Below, one piece after another: positions 6,777-16,126 of a stretch of DNA of 37,860 nucleotides (position 1 is the first letter of the stretch; each line of letters begins with the position of its first letter). The DNA comes from Bacteroidales bacterium. Lineage in GTDB: Bacteria; Bacteroidota; Bacteroidia; Bacteroidales; GCA-2748055. The stretch is taken from positions 1-37,860 of the forward strand of contig JAIOZM010000038.1 in NCBI GenBank assembly GCA_021740585.1. The letters run 5' to 3'. The position numbers were made by a program, and so were the translations under genes. The notes under the pieces are model-generated. The model was given only the letters and a program-made list of their open reading frames with translations, was not told the origin of the DNA and did not search any database.

Positions 6777-9700
6777 ATGAAACCAATTAATTTCAAATCA
6801 ATCAAATCGCGCCTGACCTTCTGGTTCCTCCTGTTATCACTAGGACCATTATTCATTGGCATTCTGATAACTTTTAGCCAACAAAGGCAATTCATTGAAA
6901 AAAGAGCCAATGATAAGTTAACCGCTATTCGTGATTTAAAAACACAGCAAATAAACAATTGGCTGGATGAGAGAGTAGGAGATATTCGTGTAATGGCACA
7001 AGATTATGAAATAAGGGAACTGGAAAATAGCATTAATAAGGTTGCAAAAACTGCAAATGATTTTGAAAAAATTGGGGCATCAAGAGAGCTGCTTCGCAGA
7101 TATCAAAAGAGTTATAATGATTATGAGGAAATATTTATTATTGATGCAAAAACAGGCTTGATCATTCTGTCAACTCACCAAGAATTGGAAGGAGAAAATA
7201 AAACCTTCGATCCCTATTTTACCGTTCCTCTAAGTACAGGTAAAGTTTATATTAGGGATATTTATTACTCCCAAGCTTTGGATCGACCTCAAATGACATT
7301 ATCAACTCCAATATACTGTTTTGAACATAACACCCACATCCTTGGAATTTTGGTAGCCAGAATAGATCTGGATAATTCGCTATATAAACTGCTGCAGAAT
7401 CGGGTTGGATTGGGTGAAAGTGGTGAAACTCTTTTAGTAAATAGTGATGTTATCGCATTAAATGAGTTAAGGCATTATGAAAACGCTCCTCTTAGTCTCA
7501 AAATTGAAGCAGAACCGGCTGTGAGGGCAGCTTCAGGTGAAACAGGAATAATCAAAACGATGGACTACAGAAATATAGAAGTTCTTGCAGCATATACCTA
7601 TATTTCCAGAACCGGTTGGGGTTTTATCTGCAAACAGGATATGAATGAACTAAACACACCGATTCGTAAACTGCTGAAAAAATATATTATTCTATATTTA
7701 ATTTCAATCATCGTAATTGTATTAATTGGCCTTTGGATTATAAATATAATCTCAAAGCCTATTGTTGAAATGAATGTTGCAACTCAAAAGATCAAGAGTG
7801 GTGATTATAAGGCCCGGGTTAAAGTAAGTTATTCTGACGAATTGGGTTCTCTGGCAAATTCCGTTAATGAAATGGCAGCTTCAATCGAATCCAATAGTAA
7901 TATCCAGAAAGCGGTTGTTGATATTTCATACAACATGATCAAATTATCTTCTATGAAGGAATTTGCCTCGGGCTTACTTAAACAATTAATCAAGATTACC
8001 GAAGCCAATATGGCTGCTTTCTATATTTTGAATGAATCGAACTCACAATTTGAACATTTTAACTCTATCGGTTCAAACGAAAAACTTATGAGATCTTTCA
8101 GTTCTGTGAATCCCGAGGGGGAATTTGGTTATGTTATTTCAAAAAAAGAAATCGTTTATCTTCAGGATATCCCTGATGATACCCAATTCCATTTTAAAAC
8201 TACTGCAGGCGATTTCGTTCCTAAAGAAATAATAACGATACCTGTTTTAGTTGATAATGCCGTTGTCGCAGTCGTTTCATTGGTAAATATTCATAAATTT
8301 CAAAAGGAAATTTTTCAAATTATTTTACAATCGTGGACCAGCATAAATTCTTCCTATGCTAATTTATTGGCAAATGAAAGAACCCGGGTTCTGGCTGAAG
8401 GTTTGTCAAGGTCAAATCAAAGACTTGAAGCCCAGTCTGAAGAACTACAGGAACAAGCTGAGGAGCTACAGGAACAAACACATGAATTACAGCGTAATGC
8501 CGAAGATTTACAAACTCAAAACCTCGAGCTTGAGGCTCAAAGAAATCAGGTTGAAGAAGCCAATCGACTTAAAAGTGAATTCCTTTCGAATATGAGTCAT
8601 GAATTAAGAACACCCCTTAACTCAATAAATGCCCTATCGCAAGTATTAATTACTAATGCAAAAAACAAACTCGACAAGGATGAAAATAGCTATCTGGAAA
8701 TTATTGAACGAAATGGTAAACGACTTTTATCATTAATCAATAATATTCTGGATCTTTCAAAGATTGAAGCAGGAAAAATTGATATTATGCCACAAGCTGT
8801 TTCGATAAAATCATTGCTCGCAATTATTAGAGAAAATATGTATTCTATAGCTTCAAAAAATGGTATTGAAATTAATCTTAATGTGGAAGAGGGATTACCT
8901 CCTGTGGAAACAGATGAGGGCAGATTACACCAGGTTTTATTAAATATAATTAGTAATTCGGTTAAATTCACGGAAAAGGGATCTGTTACCATTTCTGCAA
9001 AGCAAGAAAAAGACAATGTTATAATTGAAGTAAGAGATACCGGAATTGGTATTTCAGAAGAGATGCTCCCCTATATTTTCGACGAGTTCAGGCAAGGTGA
9101 TGGGTCTTCTTCAAGAAAATTTGAAGGTACGGGCCTGGGACTCGCCATTGCTAAAAAACTCATCACAGTTCTGGGTGGAAGTATCAGGGTAACAAGTAAA
9201 CTTGGTGAAGGCAGCGTTTTTATGATTTCAGTTCCCTTAAAATGGGAGATTGGTTTTAATCCAAAAAATGCAATAATCCTGAAATCTGTTCAACCCGAAA
9301 CTTCACAAAATACAATACTTGTTGTAGACGATGATCCGAAAATTGTAAAAAACATATCAGAATATCTAAAGAAATCCGGTTATAATACAATTAGCGCATC
9401 AAACGGTAAAGTTGCTTTAGAACTGGCAGAGCAATTTCAACCTTTCGCCATCACTCTCGATATTATTATGCCAGAAATGGATGGGTGGGAGGTATTACAG
9501 AAATTAAAAGCTAAATCTGAAACAAAAGATATTCCGGTAATTGTTATTTGTGTTTCAGAAGAAAAAGATACAGGTTTCGCCCTTGGGGCAGTTGGATATC
9601 TTAATAAGCCGTTGAATATGAGCTCATTAAAATCTGAGATCGTAAAGCTGAACCGAAAACCTGAAGTAATAATGATAGTAGATGATAATACTGCTGAACT

Positions 9701-10901
9701 TAAGGAAATGGCTTCAGCTATTGAGGCAGAGAATATTAGAACAATATTAGCTAATAGTGGTGAAGAATGCCTGAAACTAATAAAAGACACTATCCCCGAT
9801 CTTTTAGTACTGGATTTAATTATGCCGGGTGTGGATGGCTTTCAGGTCCTCGATGAGATTAGAAGAATGACAGAGACCAGAGACATACCGGTAATTGTCG
9901 TTACAGCAAAAGATCTTAATGAAAGTGATAAAAAGAAACTTAGTCATAAAATAACAGCTCTTATAGCAAAAAGTGAGAATACCCGGCAAGATTTATATAA
10001 TGAAATTACCCGTATTCTCAACGGTCTGGAGGTCGCCCAAAAAATAATCCCCAAAGTGGAAATCTCTCATAATTCACGCATCCTTTTGGTTGAAGACAAT
10101 CCTGATGCTATAGTTCAGATGAAATCGATTCTTGAACGAGAAAAATACATTGTTGACGTTGCCATGGGCGGACAACAAGCCATCGATTATATTCAAAAAA
10201 CTATTCCTGATGGGATTATTTTAGACTTAATGATGCCGGGGGTTGATGGATTTGAAGTGCTGGAAAGAATAAGATCTTATGAAGCAACGAAAAATATCCC
10301 TGTATTAATCCTCACAGCGAAAGACCTGACTCCTAAAGACTTTTCGCGATTAAGCGCAAATAATATTCAACAACTGATTCTAAAAGGTGATGTGGATGTA
10401 GAAGGCATGATTTTCAGGGTGGGGATGATGCTTGGAGACCAACAGAAGATAAAGTCCGGCTCTCAGGATACAAAGATAAGCAATAAATTGACTGATAATA
10501 CAATAGCAGATAAAAAACAAAAAATAACAAAAGATCTGGCAAATTTATTATTAGTTGAGGATAATCCGGATAACATGACTACGATTAAGGCCATCTTAAA
10601 AGGGAAATATAATATTTATGAAGCTCTCAATGGGGAGGACGGTTTATTATTGGTTCAATCGCAAAAACCTGATATTATCCTTCTGGATATGTCTTTGCCC
10701 GGAATGGATGGAGAAGAGGTTGTACAGATCCTTAAAGCGAATGAAGAAACAAAGAATATACCAGTAATAGCGGTTACCGCTCAGGTAATGAAAGGAGATA
10801 AGGAAAGGATATTGAATTTTGGCTGCGACGGATTTGTTGAAAAACCAATTAGTCAGGATAAATTGTTAAGAACCATAAATGATTTATTAGAATATAAGTA
10901 A
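6777..10901 (+). CDS. CACHE-HAMP-GAF hybrid histidine kinase with four receiver domains
   Basis: A 1374-residue inner-membrane sensor. Order: TM1 about 12-33; a periplasmic double CACHE-like sensor domain about 35-300; TM2 about 303-325; HAMP about 326-378; GAF about 385-530; a continuous heptad coiled coil 546-601; HisKA with phospho-acceptor His608 (SNMSHELRTPL); HATPase with DTGIGIS and GTGLGLAIAKKL boxes; then four CheY-like receivers with phospho-acceptor Asp895, Asp1013, Asp1150 and Asp1304. The coiled coil is built of E/Q-rich heptads such as QSEELQE and QAEELQE. Receiver 1 has Cys where the conserved Ser/Thr normally stands (VIVICVSE). Three C-terminal receivers in series suggest a phosphorelay or phosphate sink. 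No Hpt domain is seen here. It lies in line after cheR and the PAS protein. Confidence 0.93.
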   Translation: MKPINFKSIKSRLTFWFLLLSLGPLFIGILITFSQQRQFIEKRANDKLTAIRDLKTQQINNWLDERVGDIRVMAQDYEIRELENSINKVAKTANDFEKIGASRELLRRYQKSYNDYEEIFIIDAKTGLIILSTHQELEGENKTFDPYFTVPLSTGKVYIRDIYYSQALDRPQMTLSTPIYCFEHNTHILGILVARIDLDNSLYKLLQNRVGLGESGETLLVNSDVIALNELRHYENAPLSLKIEAEPAVRAASGETGIIKTMDYRNIEVLAAYTYISRTGWGFICKQDMNELNTPIRKLLKKYIILYLISIIVIVLIGLWIINIISKPIVEMNVATQKIKSGDYKARVKVSYSDELGSLANSVNEMAASIESNSNIQKAVVDISYNMIKLSSMKEFASGLLKQLIKITEANMAAFYILNESNSQFEHFNSIGSNEKLMRSFSSVNPEGEFGYVISKKEIVYLQDIPDDTQFHFKTTAGDFVPKEIITIPVLVDNAVVAVVSLVNIHKFQKEIFQIILQSWTSINSSYANLLANERTRVLAEGLSRSNQRLEAQSEELQEQAEELQEQTHELQRNAEDLQTQNLELEAQRNQVEEANRLKSEFLSNMSHELRTPLNSINALSQVLITNAKNKLDKDENSYLEIIERNGKRLLSLINNILDLSKIEAGKIDIMPQAVSIKSLLAIIRENMYSIASKNGIEINLNVEEGLPPVETDEGRLHQVLLNIISNSVKFTEKGSVTISAKQEKDNVIIEVRDTGIGISEEMLPYIFDEFRQGDGSSSRKFEGTGLGLAIAKKLITVLGGSIRVTSKLGEGSVFMISVPLKWEIGFNPKNAIILKSVQPETSQNTILVVDDDPKIVKNISEYLKKSGYNTISASNGKVALELAEQFQPFAITLDIIMPEMDGWEVLQKLKAKSETKDIPVIVICVSEEKDTGFALGAVGYLNKPLNMSSLKSEIVKLNRKPEVIMIVDDNTAELKEMASAIEAENIRTILANSGEECLKLIKDTIPDLLVLDLIMPGVDGFQVLDEIRRMTETRDIPVIVVTAKDLNESDKKKLSHKITALIAKSENTRQDLYNEITRILNGLEVAQKIIPKVEISHNSRILLVEDNPDAIVQMKSILEREKYIVDVAMGGQQAIDYIQKTIPDGIILDLMMPGVDGFEVLERIRSYEATKNIPVLILTAKDLTPKDFSRLSANNIQQLILKGDVDVEGMIFRVGMMLGDQQKIKSGSQDTKISNKLTDNTIADKKQKITKDLANLLLVEDNPDNMTTIKAILKGKYNIYEALNGEDGLLLVQSQKPDIILLDMSLPGMDGEEVVQILKANEETKNIPVIAVTAQVMKGDKERILNFGCDGFVEKPISQDKLLRTINDLLEYK

Positions 10902-10990
10902 TCGTAAAAAAACAGATCTGTGACAAATAATAGATTGGAAGGGTTATATTGGCATTTAGCATAGAGCACTCAAATTATAAAAATGTAAAT

Positions 10991-12970
10991 ATGTATAAAA
11001 TCCTCGCTATCGACGACCAACAAGACAACCTAACCACCATTAAGGCTGTCTTAAAAATCCATATTCCGAATGCTATTGTTTTTACGGCAACATCCGGACA
11101 AGAAGGCATTGAGATGGCAGAAAAAGAACAACCTGATGTCATCCTACTCGATATTATTATGCCTCAAATGGATGGTTATGAAACCTGCAAAAGGCTCAAG
11201 TCTCAGGAGCAGACCATGCTCATTCCTATTGTGATGGTCACTGCCATCAGAACTGATTCAGAAAGCAGAGTTAAAGGACTTGAACTGGGGGCGGATGCCT
11301 TCGTATCTAAACCAATAGATCCCATAGAACTTTCAGCACAAGTAAAGGTTATGCTCAGAATTAAGGAGGCTGAGGATACATTGCGTGCCGACAAAATAGC
11401 TCTGGAGGAAGTTGTATTGGAAAGAACGTATGAACTAAAAGAAAGTGAGCTCAAATATAAAGCCTTGTACATAAACGCACCCTTATCGTATCAATCACTG
11501 AACAAGGATGGCTACTTTCTCGATGTGAATCCAATGTGGTTGAAAATATTAGGTTATGAAAGAAATGAAGTTATTGGAAAAAACTTCTCAGATTTTCTAC
11601 ACCCTGATTGGGCTGCAAATTTTAATAAATCATTCGCATTTTTTAAAAAACAAGGATTTATTAGTGATGCACAATACAAAATCAGGCATAAAAAAGGCCA
11701 TTTTTTAGACATTTCATTTGAAGGCGCAATAGCTTATCATCCAGATGGAAGTGTTAAGCAAACCTATTGCGTATTTCAGGATATAACAGAAAGTAAAAAA
11801 GCAAAAGAGAGATTAATCGCAGCTCTCGATAAAGCCAAAGAATCGGATCGCTTAAAATCGGCTTTTCTTGCAAATATCAGCCATGAAATACGTACTCCCA
11901 TGAATGGAATATTAGGCTTTGCTAATTTATTAAAACAACCCGAACTAACCGGAGAAAAAACCAAGCTTTATATAGATATAATTAATAAAAGTGGCATGAG
12001 AATGCTCAATATTATTAATGCAATAATTGAAATTTCTAAAATTGAAGCCGGTCAGATGAAAGTCACAATTTCTCCTACTAATGTTAATGTTGAAATTGAT
12101 GAGGTGTTTGATTTTTTTAAGCAGGAGGTTGAAAAGAAAGCCATAGATTTTTCATATAGCAAAGCACTGCCTGATACTAAAGCAATAATTGAAACCGACA
12201 AACAAAAACTCTGTGCTATTTTAATTAATCTGGTTAAAAACTCGATTAAGTATACTGATAAAGGAAGTATAAAATTAGGTTATGAGTTTATAAAAGTAAA
12301 ATCTATTGCAGAACTAAAATTTTACATAAAAGATACAGGAATCGGAATCCCTGAAAATCGTCAAGAAGCCATTTTTGATCGATTTGTTCAAGCCGATATT
12401 GAGGATATGGAAGCTCGTGAAGGTTCAGGATTGGGACTATCCATCGCAAAAGCTTATATTGAAATGCTTGGCGGAAAAATTTGGTTGAATTCAGAACCAG
12501 GAATTGGAACAGATGTATATTTCACTATCCCTTATATAACTATTCCCTCCAAACAAATTGAAATACCTGAACCTGAGATCATAGAAAAACCTGAAATGAG
12601 TAAAAATAAACTAAAAATTTTAATGGTTGAGGATGATGAGGTGGCTGCTTTTTACCTAAGCGAGATTCTGGAAGATAATGCAAGCACCCTGCTACATGCA
12701 AAAACCGGCTCGGAAGGAATTGCACTAAGTAAGCAGTATAATGACATCGATTTGATCCTAATGGATATTAAAATGCCTGATATGAATGGTTATGAGGTTA
12801 CCAGAAGGATTAGAGAGTTTGATAAAGATGTTGTTATAATAGCACAAACAGCATATGCCCATATCAAAGATAAACAAAAAGCACTGGAGGCAGGCTGCAA
12901 TGATTATGTGTCAAAACCTATAATTCGTCATGAATTGGAAGCGAAAATTAAAAACTTAGTGACCAAATAG
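10991..12970 (+). CDS. REC-PAS-HisKA-HATPase-REC hybrid kinase
   Basis: A 659-residue soluble hybrid kinase: an N-terminal receiver with Asp54 (VILLDIIMPQMDG), a short coiled coil (about 120-155), one PAS/PAC domain (about 155-270), HisKA with His298 (FLANISHEIRTPMNGI), HATPase with DTGIGIPE and GSGLGLSIAKAY, and a C-terminal receiver with Asp592 (LILMDIKMPDMNG). There are no membrane segments. A receiver at the front makes it a natural recipient of phosphate from the membrane kinase 90 bases upstream, giving a relay. ATG 10991 is chosen because MYKILAIDDQ is the usual receiver start; a TTG 42 bases upstream would add a tail foreign to the family. No DNA-binding regulator accompanies the block, so its output is unclear. 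Confidence 0.92.
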   Translation: MYKILAIDDQQDNLTTIKAVLKIHIPNAIVFTATSGQEGIEMAEKEQPDVILLDIIMPQMDGYETCKRLKSQEQTMLIPIVMVTAIRTDSESRVKGLELGADAFVSKPIDPIELSAQVKVMLRIKEAEDTLRADKIALEEVVLERTYELKESELKYKALYINAPLSYQSLNKDGYFLDVNPMWLKILGYERNEVIGKNFSDFLHPDWAANFNKSFAFFKKQGFISDAQYKIRHKKGHFLDISFEGAIAYHPDGSVKQTYCVFQDITESKKAKERLIAALDKAKESDRLKSAFLANISHEIRTPMNGILGFANLLKQPELTGEKTKLYIDIINKSGMRMLNIINAIIEISKIEAGQMKVTISPTNVNVEIDEVFDFFKQEVEKKAIDFSYSKALPDTKAIIETDKQKLCAILINLVKNSIKYTDKGSIKLGYEFIKVKSIAELKFYIKDTGIGIPENRQEAIFDRFVQADIEDMEAREGSGLGLSIAKAYIEMLGGKIWLNSEPGIGTDVYFTIPYITIPSKQIEIPEPEIIEKPEMSKNKLKILMVEDDEVAAFYLSEILEDNASTLLHAKTGSEGIALSKQYNDIDLILMDIKMPDMNGYEVTRRIREFDKDVVIIAQTAYAHIKDKQKALEAGCNDYVSKPIIRHELEAKIKNLVTK

Positions 12971-13101
12971 TAAATTCTGAATCGCACTGATGTCCATTAG
13001 ATTTTAAAGCATTCAAAATCTGAAAATCGCACGCATATAAAATGATTACGAAGGTTTAAAAGAAAGTTAATAAGCCATTCATATTATAAAGAACCAGAAT
13101 T

Positions 13102-14196
13102 ATGAAATTATTTTTAGTCATTATTCTCACTTTAAGTTCAAACCTGATTTACGCTCAAAATAGTGCCAAACCCAAGGAAACTCTGCCCGTAAGAGGATTT
13201 TGCATTGCAGCTCCAAATCATGATGATTTTAATGACTTTTTAAAATTCGTGGTTAAGGATCTTGCCGTAAATAATGTGAATACTCTAATACTCCGGATAG
13301 ATTTTAATTATGAGTATGAATCATACCCTAATCTGCGCAGTAGGAACCCAATAACAAAAGATCAGGCTAAGAAGTTGGTTAAAAAAGCTAAAAAACATCA
13401 TATCAGAATAATTCCGCAAATAAATCTTTTGGGCCATCAGTCATGGGAAACTTCTCTGGGAAAGCTGTTGACTGAATATCCTGAATTTGATGAAACTCCA
13501 AATGTAAAAATCCCATCAAGCTATTCCTGGCCCAATGCAGATGGTTTGTATTGCAAAAGTTATTGCCCAGGACATCCCGATGTCCATAAAGTGGTTTTTG
13601 CTTTGGTTGACGAAATTATGGATGTATTTGAAGCCGATGCCTTCCATGCAGGTATGGACGAAGTGTTTTTTATCGGCCATAAGGATTGTCCCCGATGCAG
13701 GAACAAGGACAGGTCGGTTCTTTTTGCCGATGAAGTGACCCTGATTCGTAATCACCTTGCAGAAGAAAACCGGGAATTATGGATTTGGGGCGACAGGTTA
13801 ATCGACGGGAAAACTACGGGTCTGGGGGAATGGGAAGCAAGCATGAACGATACCCACCGGGCAATTGACATGATTCCAAAAGATGTTGTTATTTGCGACT
13901 GGCACTATCAACGGGCTGAACCAACGGCAGTATATTTTGCCATGAAAGGATTCCGGGTTGTAAGCTGCCCATGGAATACTCCCAAAGTTGCAGAAAGACA
14001 ATACGATCTGCTAATCAGCCTGAGAGAAAATTCCAGTCCTCAACTTTCAGATAAATTTATTGGCATGGTTCAAACTATTTGGTTTAATCCCAAACAAATA
14101 ATAGAACAATCTAAAAATAATATTGAAGGAACCGGTGAAGAATACCGGGAAATAAATACATACAGAGCCTTATATCGAAAGATAAATGGGCAATAA
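13102..14196 (+). CDS. Secreted GH20-like glycoside hydrolase
   Basis: A 364-residue exported protein. Residues 1-19 form a Sec signal peptide ending YAQ. The rest resembles the TIM-barrel catalytic domain of family 20 hydrolases (beta-N-acetylhexosaminidases): an early strand NVNTLILRIDFNYEY, IIPQINLLGHQSWE on a following strand, and the catalytic Asp-Glu pair in HAGMDEVFFIG (Asp186-Glu187), where the Asp orients the substrate acetamido group and the Glu is the acid. Later WIWGDR and PWNTP segments fit substrate-binding strands. Cysteine pairs in CKSYCPGHP and CPRC could bind a metal or form disulfides. It lacks the usual N-terminal GH20b domain. The substrate is unknown; N-acetylhexosamine-containing glycans are likely. 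It stands alone, 131 bases after the signalling block. Confidence 0.82.
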   Translation: MKLFLVIILTLSSNLIYAQNSAKPKETLPVRGFCIAAPNHDDFNDFLKFVVKDLAVNNVNTLILRIDFNYEYESYPNLRSRNPITKDQAKKLVKKAKKHHIRIIPQINLLGHQSWETSLGKLLTEYPEFDETPNVKIPSSYSWPNADGLYCKSYCPGHPDVHKVVFALVDEIMDVFEADAFHAGMDEVFFIGHKDCPRCRNKDRSVLFADEVTLIRNHLAEENRELWIWGDRLIDGKTTGLGEWEASMNDTHRAIDMIPKDVVICDWHYQRAEPTAVYFAMKGFRVVSCPWNTPKVAERQYDLLISLRENSSPQLSDKFIGMVQTIWFNPKQIIEQSKNNIEGTGEEYREINTYRALYRKINGQ

Positions 14197-14320
14197 TTTC
14201 CACAATAAACATTGAGCAGAAATAACTCTGCCCTGTACCTGACAAAATTCGGAATCCAAATAGTAAATTTCTCAATAAAAATGACACTTGAGACAGGTTT
14301 TCTCTGCCAAAATGTCCCTA

Positions 14321-14334
14321 TGCCATTAATGGCA
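14321..14334. promoter_or_regulatory. Perfect palindrome upstream of grpE
   Basis: TGCCATTAATGGCA is a 14-bp perfect palindrome, 46 bases before the grpE ATG. A half-site-like TGCCAAAA lies 16 bases further upstream (14305). It is not the CIRCE/HrcA operator. Position suggests an operator for the grpE-dnaJ transcript, which otherwise shows no TAnnTTTG box. Confidence 0.4.
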
Positions 14335-14380
14335 AAAAATTTGCTACCCTTTTTATCGCAAAATTTAAACTTAGAAATAT

Positions 14381-14965
14381 ATGGCAAAGAAATCTTCTGG
14401 CAAAACAGCAGAAAAGAATCAATCGACTAAAAATAAGTCTGTTAAGACTGGAAATGATATGAAAAACGAAAAGTCTGCCCCGAAGGCAGTTGAAGAAAAA
14501 GAAAACGAGCTTGCTAATAAAGTAATTTCTCTGGAAGAAAAAGTTAATGAACTGCAAGATAAGTATCTTCGTCTGTCAGCTGAATATGATAATTACAGAA
14601 AACGTACACTTAAAGAAAAAGTGGATCTGTTAAAATCGGCCGGCGAATCAACCATTGTAAAGTTCCTTCCTGTAATGGATGATCTTGATCGTGCCATGTT
14701 GTCGTTGGAAAATGCGAAGGACATTGAAGCAGTTAAGACCGGAATGGGACTTATTTACAACAAACTCAAGGATACTTTTAGTCAGCAGGGTGTTAAGGAA
14801 ATTGAAGCTGTAAAACAGGATTTTGATACAGACTTGCACGAAGCCATTACAAAAATACCTGCACCAAAGAAAAATCTCAAAGGAAAGGTTGTTGATGTAA
14901 TAGAAAAAGGCTACTACCTGAATGATAAGGTCATTCGGTTTTCAAAAGTTATAATCGGAGAATAA
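14381..14965 (+). CDS. grpE: Nucleotide exchange factor GrpE
   Basis: A 194-residue co-chaperone that speeds ADP release from DnaK. The Lys/Ser-rich N-terminal tail (about 1-40) is followed by the long coiled-coil helix (EEKVNELQDKYLRLSAEYDN), the family signature around YRKRTLKEKVDLLKSAGES, and the small beta domain ending KGYYLNDKVIRFSKVIIGE, matching the GrpE C-terminus. The start is ATG 14381 after an A/T-rich leader. It lies 15 bases before dnaJ, so the two form an operon; dnaK is not in the window. A palindrome at 14321-14334 may be its operator. Confidence 0.97.
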   Translation: MAKKSSGKTAEKNQSTKNKSVKTGNDMKNEKSAPKAVEEKENELANKVISLEEKVNELQDKYLRLSAEYDNYRKRTLKEKVDLLKSAGESTIVKFLPVMDDLDRAMLSLENAKDIEAVKTGMGLIYNKLKDTFSQQGVKEIEAVKQDFDTDLHEAITKIPAPKKNLKGKVVDVIEKGYYLNDKVIRFSKVIIGE

Positions 14966-14980
14966 GAGAGGAATAAAAGA

Positions 14981-16117
14981 ATGTCGAAAAAAGACTATTA
15001 CGAGATTTTAGAAGTACCTAAAACAGCTACTCAGGAGGAGATTAAAAAAGCCTACCGTAAAAAGGCTATTCAATATCATCCGGATAAAAATCCTGACGAT
15101 CCCAAGGCTGAAGCCATGTTTAAAGAATCGGCCGAAGCTTATGAAATACTTTCCAATCAGGAAAAAAGAGCCCGCTACGATCAGTTTGGTCATGCAGCTT
15201 TTAGTAATGGTGGTTCAAACGGATACCATTCAGGTGGAATGTCGATGGATGATATTTTCAGCAGTTTTGGAGATATATTCGGGGGATTTGGCGGATTTGG
15301 CGGGGCTCAAAGAGGAAGAAGGGTCAGTCGTGGCTCTGATTTACGGATAAAAGTAAAACTAAATCTTAAAGAAGTTGCTGAAGGTGCTGAAAAGAAAATA
15401 AAAGTCAAAAAATACATTAGCTGTGATAGTTGCAGTGGTACCGGGGCCAAAGATGGAACCTCATATTCAACTTGTAGTACTTGTGGAGGGGTTGGACAGG
15501 TAACCAGGGTAACCAATACCTTTCTTGGACAAATGCAATCGTCTTCAACCTGTCCAACTTGTGCCGGACAAGGGAAATCAATAACTCATAAATGTAATAC
15601 TTGTTACGGCGAAGGAATTATTGCAAAAGAGGAAACCATAAGTTTCAATATTCCTGCAGGTGTTGCAGAAGGAATGCAATTAAAAATATCGGGTAAGGGA
15701 AATGCAGCCCGAAGAGGTGGAATAAATGGAGACCTGCTGGTTATTGTAACCGAAGAGAAACATCCTGATCTTATCAGAGATGGAAACGATCTCCTTTTTA
15801 ATCTGTATATTAATCTTTCGCAAGCTATACTTGGATCTACTGTTGAAATTCCAACCATTGACAATAAAGTTAAAATTAAAATTGATGCCGGAACACAGCC
15901 TGGCAAGATACTTCGCTTAAGAGGCAAAGGGCTACCAGATGTTAACGGGTACAGAACTGGCGATCTTCTGGTGTCAATAAATATATGGATCCCAAAAGAA
16001 GTTACCAAAGAAGAGGCAAAAATCTTTGAAAAGTTAAAGGATTCACCTAATTTTATTCCCAACCCGGGAAAAGACGATAAAAGCTTTTTTGACAGAATGA
16101 AAAACTTCTTCCAATAA
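14981..16117 (+). CDS. dnaJ: Molecular chaperone DnaJ (Hsp40, type I)
   Basis: A 378-residue type I DnaJ, which delivers unfolded clients to DnaK and stimulates its ATPase. The J domain (about 1-70) holds the HPD motif at 33-35. A Gly/Phe-rich linker follows ([19 protein letters not shown]). The zinc domain has the four expected CxxCxGxG repeats: [24 protein letters not shown] and CNTCYGEG. C-terminal client-binding beta domains follow, ending in a short Lys/Phe-rich tail. Length and architecture are normal. It follows grpE by 15 bases and precedes the ABC transporter ATPase by 9 bases, so all three may share a transcript. Confidence 0.98.
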   Translation: MSKKDYYEILEVPKTATQEEIKKAYRKKAIQYHPDKNPDDPKAEAMFKESAEAYEILSNQEKRARYDQFGHAAFSNGGSNGYHSGGMSMDDIFSSFGDIFGGFGGFGGAQRGRRVSRGSDLRIKVKLNLKEVAEGAEKKIKVKKYISCDSCSGTGAKDGTSYSTCSTCGGVGQVTRVTNTFLGQMQSSSTCPTCAGQGKSITHKCNTCYGEGIIAKEETISFNIPAGVAEGMQLKISGKGNAARRGGINGDLLVIVTEEKHPDLIRDGNDLLFNLYINLSQAILGSTVEIPTIDNKVKIKIDAGTQPGKILRLRGKGLPDVNGYRTGDLLVSINIWIPKEVTKEEAKIFEKLKDSPNFIPNPGKDDKSFFDRMKNFFQ

Positions 16118-16126
16118 TAAAATACT

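Noticed and set aside
10949..10990. TTG start adding 14 residues to the REC-PAS-kinase-REC protein
   Set aside because: The receiver normally starts at the MYKILAIDD segment, and an ATG stands exactly there.
12999..13021. AGATTTT/AAAATCT hairpin after the second hybrid kinase
   Set aside because: It is short, AT-only in most pairs, and without a T-run, so it is no better than chance in this composition.
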